Below are positions 8,473-15,987 of a stretch of DNA of 33,504 bases, one piece after another. This DNA is from a virus. Positions within the stretch are counted from its first letter, which is position 1; every line of letters begins with the position of its first letter. A model generated the notes under the pieces. The model was not told the DNA's origin. It was given only the letters and a program-made list of their open reading frames with translations, and ran no database searches. The DNA is taken from IMG/VR virus record IMGVR_UViG_3300025122_006649, positions 1 through 33,504 of that record. The stretch is one strand, 5' to 3'. The translations under genes and the position numbers were made by a program.

Positions 8473-10368
8473 ATGCGTATAGCATATTCAAATCAGATAG
8501 ATGCTCTTTCCTCAGCCGAGATAGTACCGTCGACCGAAGTCACTCTATACGAAGCTGTGAACGTGCAGCGCCAACGATTGACCACTCAATGGAATACGTC
8601 ATCCGATACCGACCAGTCTATTGTGTTCAACGCTGGTGGCACTGTGACTGAGGGCGAAGCTCGACAGCCGATGTTTCAAGCGACCACGAATCTTATGTCG
8701 GATCTCAACATTTCATCTTGGACACTTTCCAACGCAGCTGTCACCACGGTCGATAGTATATTGGGTGAAGCTGCTTATAATGTTAGGTCGACAAGCGGGC
8801 AAGCCTTTGCCACATCAGATGATATGACCACTACGTCTTCGCAGCAATCGGTCGTGATGGTTATAAGAAAAGGGAACGTAGACGCTGGCGCACAGCTGAC
8901 GCTCAACAATGCGTCAACAGCCAGTAACATAGCGAATGTAAAAATTACGTTCTCGACGAAAACAATTGCCTATGTAGACGGGGCGGCATCCTTTGATCCT
9001 GAATGGATAGACGATGACACGGTGCGAGTATTTATCACGCCTGATGGGGCGTCTGTTGGTAATGTTCTAAAGATGAGGACATTTGCAGATTTTAATAATG
9101 CCACAGGTTCTGAATCTGTTTATTCTGCACCAATTGTCGTCGACAACGAATACCCCCTCGCCTTCACAGCGACTACGCGGGCGGCGTGGGCTTCGTCTGT
9201 TACCCATCGGATGCCACCGTCAGGCAAGTTTATAATCGACTGTGCATTCTTTCCATATTTTCCATATACTACCGCTATAAATCAGGCGGTAGCATCGTGG
9301 TATGTATCCGGTACGCAACGATTCCGTGTTGTGTTTTCTCCGACTGCCGATACCTACACGCTTGTCTGGCAAGATGGGGGCACAACTCGCACGATGGATA
9401 GTGCGCAATACGACGATGGTTCATCATTCAGGAAGCTGAACCAACAAGCGCGAATAGTCGCGTCGCTTGATATTTCTACTGCCGGAGTGACTACTGGTAG
9501 TAGATTGTTTGTAATGGCCGCAGATGGGAGTTATTTCGGAGAAGATGACACGTCGTGGAGCGGGGCCATAGATGGTTTGTCAACCACGTTCCCTACGCTG
9601 GAAATTGGGGAATACATTAACGCCAATGAGTTAGACGGTCTCATGTCTTACTTCCGCATATACGGCGGTACCCTCGAAAACACCATCACCACCGAAGCCG
9701 CACTCGACGCCGAACTCGCAACCAAACAGCTCACCTATGAGAATGAATTCCAGGGCAAGTTCACCGCAAACACAGTCGCCATCATGGGGCACAACATATC
9801 CGCCGAAGCTGATATCAAAGTACAGCTCAACGACTTCGACGAATGGAACTACACCGACGGCTCGGGTTCATCCATCATCGAGCAAACACTTACATGGTAC
9901 GAGAACACGCCGATTCTCTATTTCTTCTCTGAGCGATACAAGCGGCAGTACGCCAAGTTTTCTATCAACGACCCGAATAACGACGACGCTGCAATCAAGA
10001 TCGGGCGCATGTGGGTTGGTGAGTATGTCACCATCGACCCGTCATCGCTGTACAATTTCAAAGTAACCAAAAAACGAAGCGACCGAAACATCTACGGAAT
10101 CAACCGGCAGAAATGGTCGGACGAGGGCGTAGGGTGGCGCCGGTTTGAGTTGCAGTTTCCGTTGACTGCTACGACTACGCTCAACATTATACAGACTATG
10201 TACGATACGGTTGGCACGTATTCGAGTCTGATATTTGCAAATTTCGACACAATTCGCTCGTTTACCATCGTCGAACCGGTGTACTGTTCGATCGAGGGTG
10301 ACATCGACTTTACGCACCGACAGTATGCGAAGTATGAATATGCTCTCAGTTTGGAAGAGGATCGATAA
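8473..10368 (+). CDS. Distal tail protein with central jelly-roll-like (LamG-like) region
   Basis: The 631-residue product follows the tape measure, where distal tail and baseplate proteins are encoded. The middle (about residues 180-420) reads as a beta sandwich of concanavalin/LamG kind ('FIIDCAFFPYFPYTT', 'RIVASLDIS', 'FPTLEIGEYINANELDGLMSYFRIYGG'), a fold used to bind sugars or to decorate tails. The C-terminal part ('ILYFFSERYKRQYAKFSI', 'FKVTKKRSDRNIYGINRQKW') looks like a distal tail protein core. It may be a Dit-like protein carrying a carbohydrate-binding insert. No exact family can be given. Confidence 0.65.
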   Translation: MRIAYSNQIDALSSAEIVPSTEVTLYEAVNVQRQRLTTQWNTSSDTDQSIVFNAGGTVTEGEARQPMFQATTNLMSDLNISSWTLSNAAVTTVDSILGEAAYNVRSTSGQAFATSDDMTTTSSQQSVVMVIRKGNVDAGAQLTLNNASTASNIANVKITFSTKTIAYVDGAASFDPEWIDDDTVRVFITPDGASVGNVLKMRTFADFNNATGSESVYSAPIVVDNEYPLAFTATTRAAWASSVTHRMPPSGKFIIDCAFFPYFPYTTAINQAVASWYVSGTQRFRVVFSPTADTYTLVWQDGGTTRTMDSAQYDDGSSFRKLNQQARIVASLDISTAGVTTGSRLFVMAADGSYFGEDDTSWSGAIDGLSTTFPTLEIGEYINANELDGLMSYFRIYGGTLENTITTEAALDAELATKQLTYENEFQGKFTANTVAIMGHNISAEADIKVQLNDFDEWNYTDGSGSSIIEQTLTWYENTPILYFFSERYKRQYAKFSINDPNNDDAAIKIGRMWVGEYVTIDPSSLYNFKVTKKRSDRNIYGINRQKWSDEGVGWRRFELQFPLTATTTLNIIQTMYDTVGTYSSLIFANFDTIRSFTIVEPVYCSIEGDIDFTHRQYAKYEYALSLEEDR

Positions 10369-10398
10369 CTTCGCAACAGGCTACATGGAGATGAAAGC

Positions 10399-11178
10399 AT
10401 GAGTATCACGCAAATCAGTACATCGGTGTCAATTTTGAACGTCGGTCTGAAAGGCTGGCAAGCGATTAGTCTGTCCGCATTCGATACGGCGAGCGCACCA
10501 ACGATCACTTCCGGTTCCACCGTCGAAATCGGCGGCGCGTTTTTTCTGGCAGCTTCCGACGAAACACCGCAAGCGACTACCTGGACGCCAATTGTTACTG
10601 GCAACACTTCATATGTTACGCTCACGCCAACGGGGGCGGCTGGAAGTCAGACGATAACGACTCGATGGAGTTCAGACTCCCCAACATGGGACGACGCAAA
10701 ACAGGGATTCTACGACTCAACATCAACGTCGGTAATCCGTTATATCGGAGGTGTGTATAAACAAGGGGCGACTTCATACGAGAAAAAGTTTCTGTTGTCA
10801 GCACATGAGTCGAGTCCGAAGACAGTGTTGGTTTATAACTCGACATACTCAGTTATTGGATCGGGCGCAATCCGGGAAGAAATAATTGAGATCGGCACAT
10901 GGGACATGAATGACGCTGCAATAAAGCATATCACCATAGGGGAGTTGGCTACGCGCTTCGTCGTAAATCTGTCAGCTATTATTTACGACGACGGTGGATT
11001 TGCATCTACACTTCAAGGAACGGATAGTTCTGGGTCTTTGGGCGGTGCGCCCAGCTACGACCGATATAACGGTCGCATCTCCTTGTCGAGATCCACGTCG
11101 GGTCGGTTCGATACGATATCTTACGATGACACGTCAATCAATCGCGGTTACGTCACAATAAAGTATTTATTGATATGA
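10399..11178 (+). CDS. Tail protein, possible fibre or receptor-binding component
   Basis: The 259-residue product is beta-rich with many Ser, Thr and Gly residues and no charged catalytic cluster. It lies between two large tail proteins, has GGAGATG just upstream, and overlaps the next gene by ATGA. The N-terminal 90 residues form a repeated strand pattern; the C-terminal 90 residues ('SYDRYNGRISLSRSTSGRF') look like a compact domain. A tail-tip decoration or receptor-binding function is inferred only from location and composition. Confidence 0.5.
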   Translation: MSITQISTSVSILNVGLKGWQAISLSAFDTASAPTITSGSTVEIGGAFFLAASDETPQATTWTPIVTGNTSYVTLTPTGAAGSQTITTRWSSDSPTWDDAKQGFYDSTSTSVIRYIGGVYKQGATSYEKKFLLSAHESSPKTVLVYNSTYSVIGSGAIREEIIEIGTWDMNDAAIKHITIGELATRFVVNLSAIIYDDGGFASTLQGTDSSGSLGGAPSYDRYNGRISLSRSTSGRFDTISYDDTSINRGYVTIKYLLI

Positions 11179-12614
11179 GCTTCGCCACTGAAGCAGCCAA
11201 ATCAGTAAACGATGCGCGAATCCTTGTTGAGATAGACATAACACCTGTCAATGAGCAATGGGTAAATAACGGCGCTGGGATCTGGGCTTACAATCTTGAC
11301 GTCAATTATCCATGGGTAGATGATTCGTTACTTGATGCTGATTGGATTTCGTCTGCGTTATTGAATGTGGGGTCCGTGCTTTCAGATGGTGCGAATCTTG
11401 TAGGGATAAGCGACACGGCGAACTTGACGCCGCTTGAATATGTATGGGATGCCGCAAACAAGGATCTTTATGTTTGCATCCAGAATTATAATGACCCACA
11501 CATCCATGACGTACGGGTCGGACTTATCTTTGGCTTCTCATACGACGAATTCACACCGTCAGGCATGCTTACACCCCAACCATACGAAGGTCGATTGACC
11601 GGCGTTCCACGCGTAACCCTCGCACGAGATCCACTTTTCTTCGGCAAGATACGATTCGGCGGTGGCTCGATATCCATCAACAACATGGATGGCGAGTTCG
11701 ATACGTTCGTCCAGGACAACAACGTCTATGGCAACGAGGCGCGAGTATTCATCGGGTTCGCTGATCTCGACTATGGCGATTATGAACGTGTGTTCACCGG
11801 GTACATAGACTCAGTAAATGTATCAGAGGAAACGATATCGTTTGCCATAAGCGATCGACGCAAGCAACTCACCCGGCCTATCCAGATTACAGCCACCGCA
11901 CAGAATCCAGTCACCATGATACGAGACATATTGACAACGTCATTCCAAGCCAGCTTTGACACTGACTTTTTCGACACGACCGCATGGAACGTAGCGACTA
12001 CCGATGTCGACAACGACGGGCTCACTGTCAGCTTGAACATGCAGGACCCCGAATCGGCGATTGATGTGATACAAAACTTATGCGTTGCCGCGGCAGGCGT
12101 TTTCTATATCACCCCGGACAACCTCTATTCATTCCGGCAAATTGATCCCGATGCAGCCGACGCGTTTACCGTTCTCAACAACGACATACTCAATCAGAAA
12201 TCAGTGGCATACGATACCGCTGATGTCGTGTCGTCCGTGCGTGTTGGCTACGCTCGAGATTGGGTGACTGCCAGTAACCAATATACTTACCACACTGACG
12301 ACAGCCACGAGACGTCAGTATTCACCGCATACCGGACGTATAATGAAAAGACATTCGACACCTATCTCAATACGCTTACCTCAGCTACCAATTGGGCGAA
12401 CGTGACCTACCCATGGTCGACCGAGGTACACGGCAGCATTGATATACAGGTGCCGATTGCGTACTATGACGACGTGGTGATAACCGAAGTGTTCGCCGCA
12501 CAGTTGAACCGACCGCAGACAACCATGCTCGGTACGGTGTCGACAGAGATTCGGAGCATTTCTTGGAATCTTGAGAAGGTTCCGACCATCACCATAGGCG
12601 GCAAACTGACATGA
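11175..12614 (+). CDS. Tail tip / baseplate hub-like protein
   Basis: The 479-residue product overlaps the previous gene by ATGA and is the last large tail gene. It contains 'RIRFGGGSISINNMDGEFD' -like strand and loop patterns, 'VFIGFADLDYGDYERVFTGYID' and 'QLTRPIQITATAQNPVTMIRDIL', a series resembling hub or tail-associated proteins (gp27/gpD-like), where domains I-III surround the tail tube end. The C-terminal half has a regular strand pattern ending 'SISWNLEKVPTITIGGKL'. A hub role is inferred from these patterns and from gene order. Confidence 0.6.
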   Translation: MSFATEAAKSVNDARILVEIDITPVNEQWVNNGAGIWAYNLDVNYPWVDDSLLDADWISSALLNVGSVLSDGANLVGISDTANLTPLEYVWDAANKDLYVCIQNYNDPHIHDVRVGLIFGFSYDEFTPSGMLTPQPYEGRLTGVPRVTLARDPLFFGKIRFGGGSISINNMDGEFDTFVQDNNVYGNEARVFIGFADLDYGDYERVFTGYIDSVNVSEETISFAISDRRKQLTRPIQITATAQNPVTMIRDILTTSFQASFDTDFFDTTAWNVATTDVDNDGLTVSLNMQDPESAIDVIQNLCVAAAGVFYITPDNLYSFRQIDPDAADAFTVLNNDILNQKSVAYDTADVVSSVRVGYARDWVTASNQYTYHTDDSHETSVFTAYRTYNEKTFDTYLNTLTSATNWANVTYPWSTEVHGSIDIQVPIAYYDDVVITEVFAAQLNRPQTTMLGTVSTEIRSISWNLEKVPTITIGGKLT

Positions 12615-12788
12615 TTCAATGATACTCAAGAGCATGAGGCCAACCATTATTCGCAGCAGATGGATATCGGGTTCGAGAGATATATTTTCGAGAAGGCCAT
12701 ACCGTCTGTTGAGAATAATTGGTTGCGCGGCAGGTATATAACCGAGGATAATATGAACGACTACTTATCCCTACCATGGGAAACATAA
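12611..12788 (+). pseudogene. Small tail-region gene, apparently frame-disrupted
   Basis: An ATG at 12611 overlaps the stop of the hub gene by ATGA, the usual junction here, but reads only three codons before TGA. The frame one base away stays open from 12615 to 12788 and looks like protein (DTQEHEANHYSQQMDIGFE..., ending YLSLPWET). One missing base after the third codon would explain both. As it stands, only an ATG at 12660 could start this frame, giving 42 residues (MDIGFERYIFEKAI...). It could be a real mutation, a sequencing error, or a genuine 42-residue gene. Function unknown. Confidence 0.45.
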
Positions 12789-12800
12789 CAGGAGCACACA

Positions 12801-13037
12801 ATGGGTGAAAAAACGAGCGTATACTGCGAGTTCTGCGCAGCAGAAATGAATCGCGTTGAGAATGAAATAGCGTTCTCAAGCCGGGACGTGGCAGGCCACG
12901 ATGCGATCGTAGAAGCAACATACAACGTATGTGATTCCTGCGCTGAGAAAATAGGTACATGGGCTGCGGAACACAAAACAGCGGCGGATGCAAAATGGAA
13001 CCGCAATCCGCCAACGAAAATAGACGTGTCTTTGTAA
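12801..13037 (+). CDS. Small zinc-ribbon protein
   Basis: The 78-residue product has two CxxC pairs (C9/C12 and C44/C47) spaced as in a zinc ribbon. The remainder is charged and helical. A ribosome site (AGGAG) lies at 12790-12794. It starts the group of three small genes that end the rightward operon. It may bind nucleic acid or a partner protein, but no family is recognised. Confidence 0.7.
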   Translation: MGEKTSVYCEFCAAEMNRVENEIAFSSRDVAGHDAIVEATYNVCDSCAEKIGTWAAEHKTAADAKWNRNPPTKIDVSL

Positions 13038-13071
13038 TCATACATCTTGTCAAAATAACGAAGTGAGCAAC

Positions 13072-13356
13072 ATGGCATCCGACAAAGTAGCAACGTTGAG
13101 CGTCCCTTTATGGGGCGTCATTCTCTTAGTAGCGAGCTTGTCTGCATCGCTTGGGGTCAATGTGCGCGGAGAGATGGCAAGGTATCGCGAGAAGAACACT
13201 ACCGAGCGTCTCGGCACTCACGAACAAGCGATAGTCACGTTACGAGCCGAGGTAGCAGAACAGAACGCGGTTGATTCCATGGTGCTGACAAAGCTGGATA
13301 ATATCGAGAAGAAAGTAGACGACCTCTCATCCGATTTCAGGGGACAGGGGCAATGA
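13072..13356 (+). CDS. Membrane-anchored coiled-coil protein (possible lysis accessory)
   Basis: From the ATG at 13072 the product has 94 residues: a single membrane helix near the N-terminus (VPLWGVILLVASLSASLGV), then a charged heptad-type segment to the end ('HEQAIVTLRAEVAEQNAVDSMVLTKLDNIEKKVDDLSSDF'). A GTG at 13063 in the same frame would add three residues; neither start has a strong ribosome site. Anchored coiled coils at the end of tail modules are often lysis-related or superinfection factors. A separate lysis cassette exists in this window, so this role is uncertain. Confidence 0.6.
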   Translation: MASDKVATLSVPLWGVILLVASLSASLGVNVRGEMARYREKNTTERLGTHEQAIVTLRAEVAEQNAVDSMVLTKLDNIEKKVDDLSSDFRGQGQ

Positions 13357-13583
13357 GTATTTCCGGCATCAAAAAGTGGAAGAAGGTCGCGAATTTACCG
13401 TCAAAGAAGCCTTGGCTGGTATCAACTACTTGGCTTAAAGACCGTTTGGAAAAAGACCCGCAGAAGTATCAGGATATCCAGCCCAATTTCCGCAAGGCCA
13501 ATGCAGCAACACCCGGCGGGCGAATAGGTGCGGTTCTCATGCTGAAACAGCAACCCGCATGGAACGAGTCTGAAGCACAATAG
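13353..13583 (+). CDS. Small basic protein of unknown function
   Basis: The 76-residue product overlaps the previous gene by ATGA. It is Lys-rich and contains 'KKPWLVSTTWLKDRLEKDP' and a Gly-rich turn ('ATPGGRIGAVL'). I recognise no family. It is the last gene of the rightward structural operon. Confidence 0.55.
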   Translation: MSISGIKKWKKVANLPSKKPWLVSTTWLKDRLEKDPQKYQDIQPNFRKANAATPGGRIGAVLMLKQQPAWNESEAQ

Positions 13584-13832
13584 GTTATCGACCTATAAAG
13601 TCGTTCCCATCGTTACGCATTCGATACAAAGCGCGGACGAAGATACTGCGACGCATAAGCAAGAACGCTGTTTTTGATGGGGTTTTTCTGACAAACCGTG
13701 TTATCTAAGCTGCAAGATGCGATTGAATTCTGAGACGGGTATAAAAAACGCCCCATGCGCTACTGCGACGGGGCGTGAATCGATGCAACGCGTTAACGTT
13801 GATATCGACGTTAAGATTTTCCGTAGATAGCG
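13584..13832. other. Convergent intergenic region
   Basis: About 250 bases between the convergent rightward and leftward operons. It holds a weak 6-bp hairpin just after the last rightward gene (ATAGGT/ACCTAT near 13582-13597, no T-run) and the leftward terminator listed separately. I see no coding sequence or RNA gene in the remainder. Confidence 0.6.
13743..13776 (-). terminator. Rho-independent terminator of the leftward operon
   Basis: Read leftward, ACGCCCC (13776-13770) pairs with GGGGCGT (13754-13748), a perfect 7-bp GC-rich stem with a 15-base loop, followed by a run of Ts (13748-13743). It lies just after the last leftward gene. On the other strand no T-run follows, so it serves leftward transcripts only. 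Confidence 0.85.
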
Positions 13833-13937
13833 TTAGCGGCCAAATAGCAAATCTGCATCCGAGGTAACTTCCGGGAGTCTACCGTCCCATTTTTCTATTA
13901 TCAAGCTGACTGCGATCTGAATCAATCTGCTTCGCAT
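13833..13937 (-). CDS. 34-residue small protein
   Basis: A short gene encoding MRSRLIQIAVSLIIEKW... ending DADLLFGR. An AAGGAAG ribosome site overlaps the end of the upstream gene, five bases before the ATG, which suggests coupled translation with the ribbon-helix-helix gene. It is the last leftward gene before the terminator. A short amphipathic helix is the only visible feature. Confidence 0.45.
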   Translation of the reverse strand: MRSRLIQIAVSLIIEKWDGRLPEVTSDADLLFGR

Positions 13938-13946
13938 ATCACTTCC

Positions 13947-14120
13947 TTACAAAACACCTTGTAATTTATCCATGATTTCCTTGTTCTTCGTGGGCGATCG
14001 TCTGATATAGGCATAGAGGGCAACCCCGCAAAGCTGCGACAACGTTAATTTGCGAGTTTTGGCGTATGCCTTCAACGGTTCGTGCAGATCTTCGGGTACC
14101 GAGAAGGATACGCGTTTCAT
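13947..14120 (-). CDS. Small ribbon-helix-helix DNA-binding protein
   Basis: The 57-residue product starts MKRVSFSVPEDLHEPLKAYA, the beta-strand plus helix of Arc/MetJ/CopG-type ribbon-helix-helix proteins, and continues with a second helix ('LTLSQLCGVALYAYIRRSP'). Such dimers bind short palindromes. Several leftward promoters share a 13-bp near-palindrome, so this protein and the similar one at 22391-22594 are candidate regulators. This link is inference. Confidence 0.7.
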   Translation of the reverse strand: MKRVSFSVPEDLHEPLKAYAKTRKLTLSQLCGVALYAYIRRSPTKNKEIMDKLQGVL

Positions 14121-14193
14121 GGATTACATACCACGATCACAAACAACGCAGCCTAACTCAAGGTGAGATAGACTATTGTAGCAATACGGTTTC

Positions 14194-15507
14194 TCACTCA
14201 AACAACTCCCGCTCACCTTCGCCGGCGTCGTGTTCTTTGTTCGCGTCGACTTTGGTTTTGAACTGTCCGGTCAGACTGTTAAGGTTTGGTTGCTCCGGAG
14301 CTTCGTTTACCTCTTTCGCTATCTCCGCGTCGAGCTCAGCATCCGACATGTTTTTTGCCTCGTCATCAATCTCGTCTACCGCTGCGACAAACACGTCCGG
14401 TGGGTCCTCCGGAGTGACATCCTGTACGTTGGTAGGTTCTGTGGGCGCGGCGTCTAATGTCCCAAATGCCACGTTTATGGACGCATCCACCACATCCTCT
14501 ACAGAATCGCCGGCCGATTCCTGGATGGCTGCTTCGGCGTTGCGGACTCTCGCATAGCTTATCAAGAAAGACTTGCCCGCTGCCTTGCGTAGCATTTCCG
14601 GTTGGTCGGCACCCTCGTACGGGTTGTTGATATCGTCGAGGAATAGTTTCTTGTCCCAGGTACCGCCGCCTTTCTTGTGCATGACCTTGACGGCGTACTC
14701 TCTACCGTTCTCGGTTTTGAGCTTGCCCTCGGTTCGCATGCGCTTGAAGGTGGTCGCATCGTCGAGATAGTACCGATACGATTGCGAGTGAATCTTGGCT
14801 TTCGCAAGTAGCCTGTCCTTGTCGTATACCTCACCTACGGTATGGCCGAGACGATTGTTGTGTCCGTAGACGGCGATGGCCTGAAGTTCTCCTCGCGGAA
14901 TGCCCGGGGTGACCTCGCAATGAAACACGCCATCAACGCGGAACACCTTGCGAATGTCGTTCTTATAAATGAGGTCGATTGCGATCCAACTAAACGGGGG
15001 ATTCCCGCCGTTGGTCAACGCGAAAGTAAACGCCTCGATACCGGGGATAAACTCTACCGCACCGCCGAATGGAACGAGCGAGCCCATCTTGCCGAGTTCG
15101 CATCCGAGGCCGAGGGCTTCCTCGATTGCGAATACTATGGACTCTTGTCCTTCGGCGGTTTTCCAACAATCCTTAAAGGCGTTGCTGTCCTGCTTCATGA
15201 CGTAGCGGATGTTGCTCTTTACGAGCCGTGTGAGTGCAGGACGGTCGCGACCCACAAACGGCACGGCGATGCTTGCCAGTTCGTTCATGCGGGAGGCCAT
15301 GTAGGTTGGCAACTGCGAGGCGTTCGTGGCGAGCGCCGGGACTCGCGGTGCACCGGATAGGTTGGCCTCGAAGTTAGCAACGGCCTCTTCGGCTGTTTTG
15401 CCTGCACCCATGTTGCTGCATTTTGTGCAGCTCATGGTGAACACGTTCGTCGCTTTCGATTTCGATTTGGCTACGGGTTCACCGCAGCAGGTTAGTTCGT
15501 TAGGCAT
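14194..15507 (-). CDS. recT: RecT-family single-strand annealing protein
   Basis: The 437-residue product has a RecT core (about residues 75-340): 'ALTRLVKSNIRYVMKQDSN', 'ESIVFAIEEALGLGCELG', 'AVEFIPGIEAFTFALTNGG', 'YDKDRLLAKAKIHSQSYRYYLDD' and 'ADQPEMLRKAAGKSFLISYAR'. RecT anneals complementary strands in phage recombination. Unusually, an N-terminal zinc-knuckle (C7, C8, C27, C30) precedes the core and an acidic tail follows it. A strong AAGGAG site precedes the ATG, which overlaps the end of the upstream gene. The YqaJ exonuclease gene lies two genes upstream, the usual partner. Confidence 0.85.
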   Translation of the reverse strand: MPNELTCCGEPVAKSKSKATNVFTMSCTKCSNMGAGKTAEEAVANFEANLSGAPRVPALATNASQLPTYMASRMNELASIAVPFVGRDRPALTRLVKSNIRYVMKQDSNAFKDCWKTAEGQESIVFAIEEALGLGCELGKMGSLVPFGGAVEFIPGIEAFTFALTNGGNPPFSWIAIDLIYKNDIRKVFRVDGVFHCEVTPGIPRGELQAIAVYGHNNRLGHTVGEVYDKDRLLAKAKIHSQSYRYYLDDATTFKRMRTEGKLKTENGREYAVKVMHKKGGGTWDKKLFLDDINNPYEGADQPEMLRKAAGKSFLISYARVRNAEAAIQESAGDSVEDVVDASINVAFGTLDAAPTEPTNVQDVTPEDPPDVFVAAVDEIDDEAKNMSDAELDAEIAKEVNEAPEQPNLNSLTGQFKTKVDANKEHDAGEGERELFE

Positions 15508-15844
15508 TTGGCGCTCCTTGTGGTTCGAGGTCCAAGTGTGGATCGAGATAGTCAGCGGTTATCAATGCGTTGCGTAACATCGCAAACAACCGATCGGCAG
15601 GCAGATACTTTTTCGCACTGAGCAAATCTCTAAGATCGCACCGGGCACGATGCCGATCGACAATTTCAGTCAATCCTTCATCCGCTTTTTTCATCCGGTT
15701 TCTCGCTATGCGCTTGCCGAGCTTCTTATCGAAATGGTCAACTGGATTGCACAACGACCATCCGACATGCCGGCAAGAAGTAGCTACTATGACGCCGTAT
15801 GGCACACGGGATGCGTCACGTAGGTATCTGATATATTCTTTCAT
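15500..15844 (-). CDS. Small phage protein with GWSLCNP motif
   Basis: The 114-residue product contains 'VGWSLCNPVDHFDKKLGKRIARNR' -like sequence (residues 27 onward), a motif I associate with small phage proteins that sit near recombination genes; function is unknown. It has its own promoter (15862-15890) and ribosome site (AAGGAGAG). Residues 24-35 are encoded by a 37-bp sequence that is repeated exactly in the YqaJ gene. The C-terminal part is helical and basic. Confidence 0.65.
   Translation of the reverse strand: MKEYIRYLRDASRVPYGVIVATSCRHVGWSLCNPVDHFDKKLGKRIARNRMKKADEGLTEIVDRHRARCDLRDLLSAKKYLPADRLFAMLRNALITADYLDPHLDLEPQGAPNA
15741..15777 (+). repeat. 37-bp direct repeat, copy 1
   Basis: These 37 bases recur exactly at 16732-16768 in the same orientation; bases on either side differ. 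Read leftward both copies encode CRHVGWSLCNPV in frame. This copy sits in the 114-residue gene, where the motif fits the rest of the protein. Confidence 0.9.
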
Positions 15845-15861
15845 TCTTCTCTCCTTATGAC

Positions 15862-15890
15862 ATGGTAATACTATGCGGTTGGTTTGGCAA
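15862..15890 (-). promoter_or_regulatory. Leftward promoter with operator-like -10
   Basis: Read leftward, TTGCCA (15890-15885), 17 bases, TACCAT (15867-15862). The -10 lies in the 13-bp near-palindrome ATGGTAATACTAT (15862-15874 on the + strand) shared with other leftward promoters. It drives the 114-residue gene and RecT. Confidence 0.65.
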
Positions 15891-15927
15891 GTTAATCACC
15901 TGCGCTGTCATGAATGACAATCAACCG

Positions 15928-15987
15928 TTACTGACAACCAAATGATAATGCATATACTTTTCCTTTTTGTTGGTAAATAACTTTCAT
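15928..15987 (-). CDS. Possible 19-residue peptide
   Basis: A tiny open frame (MKVIYQQKGKVYALSFGCQ) starts with an ATG that overlaps the stop of the YqaJ gene (TGATG) and has a GGGGGAT stretch upstream. The overlap suggests coupled translation, but the length gives no homology signal. It may be a leader or a gene remnant. Confidence 0.35.
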   Translation of the reverse strand: MKVIYQQKGKVYALSFGCQ

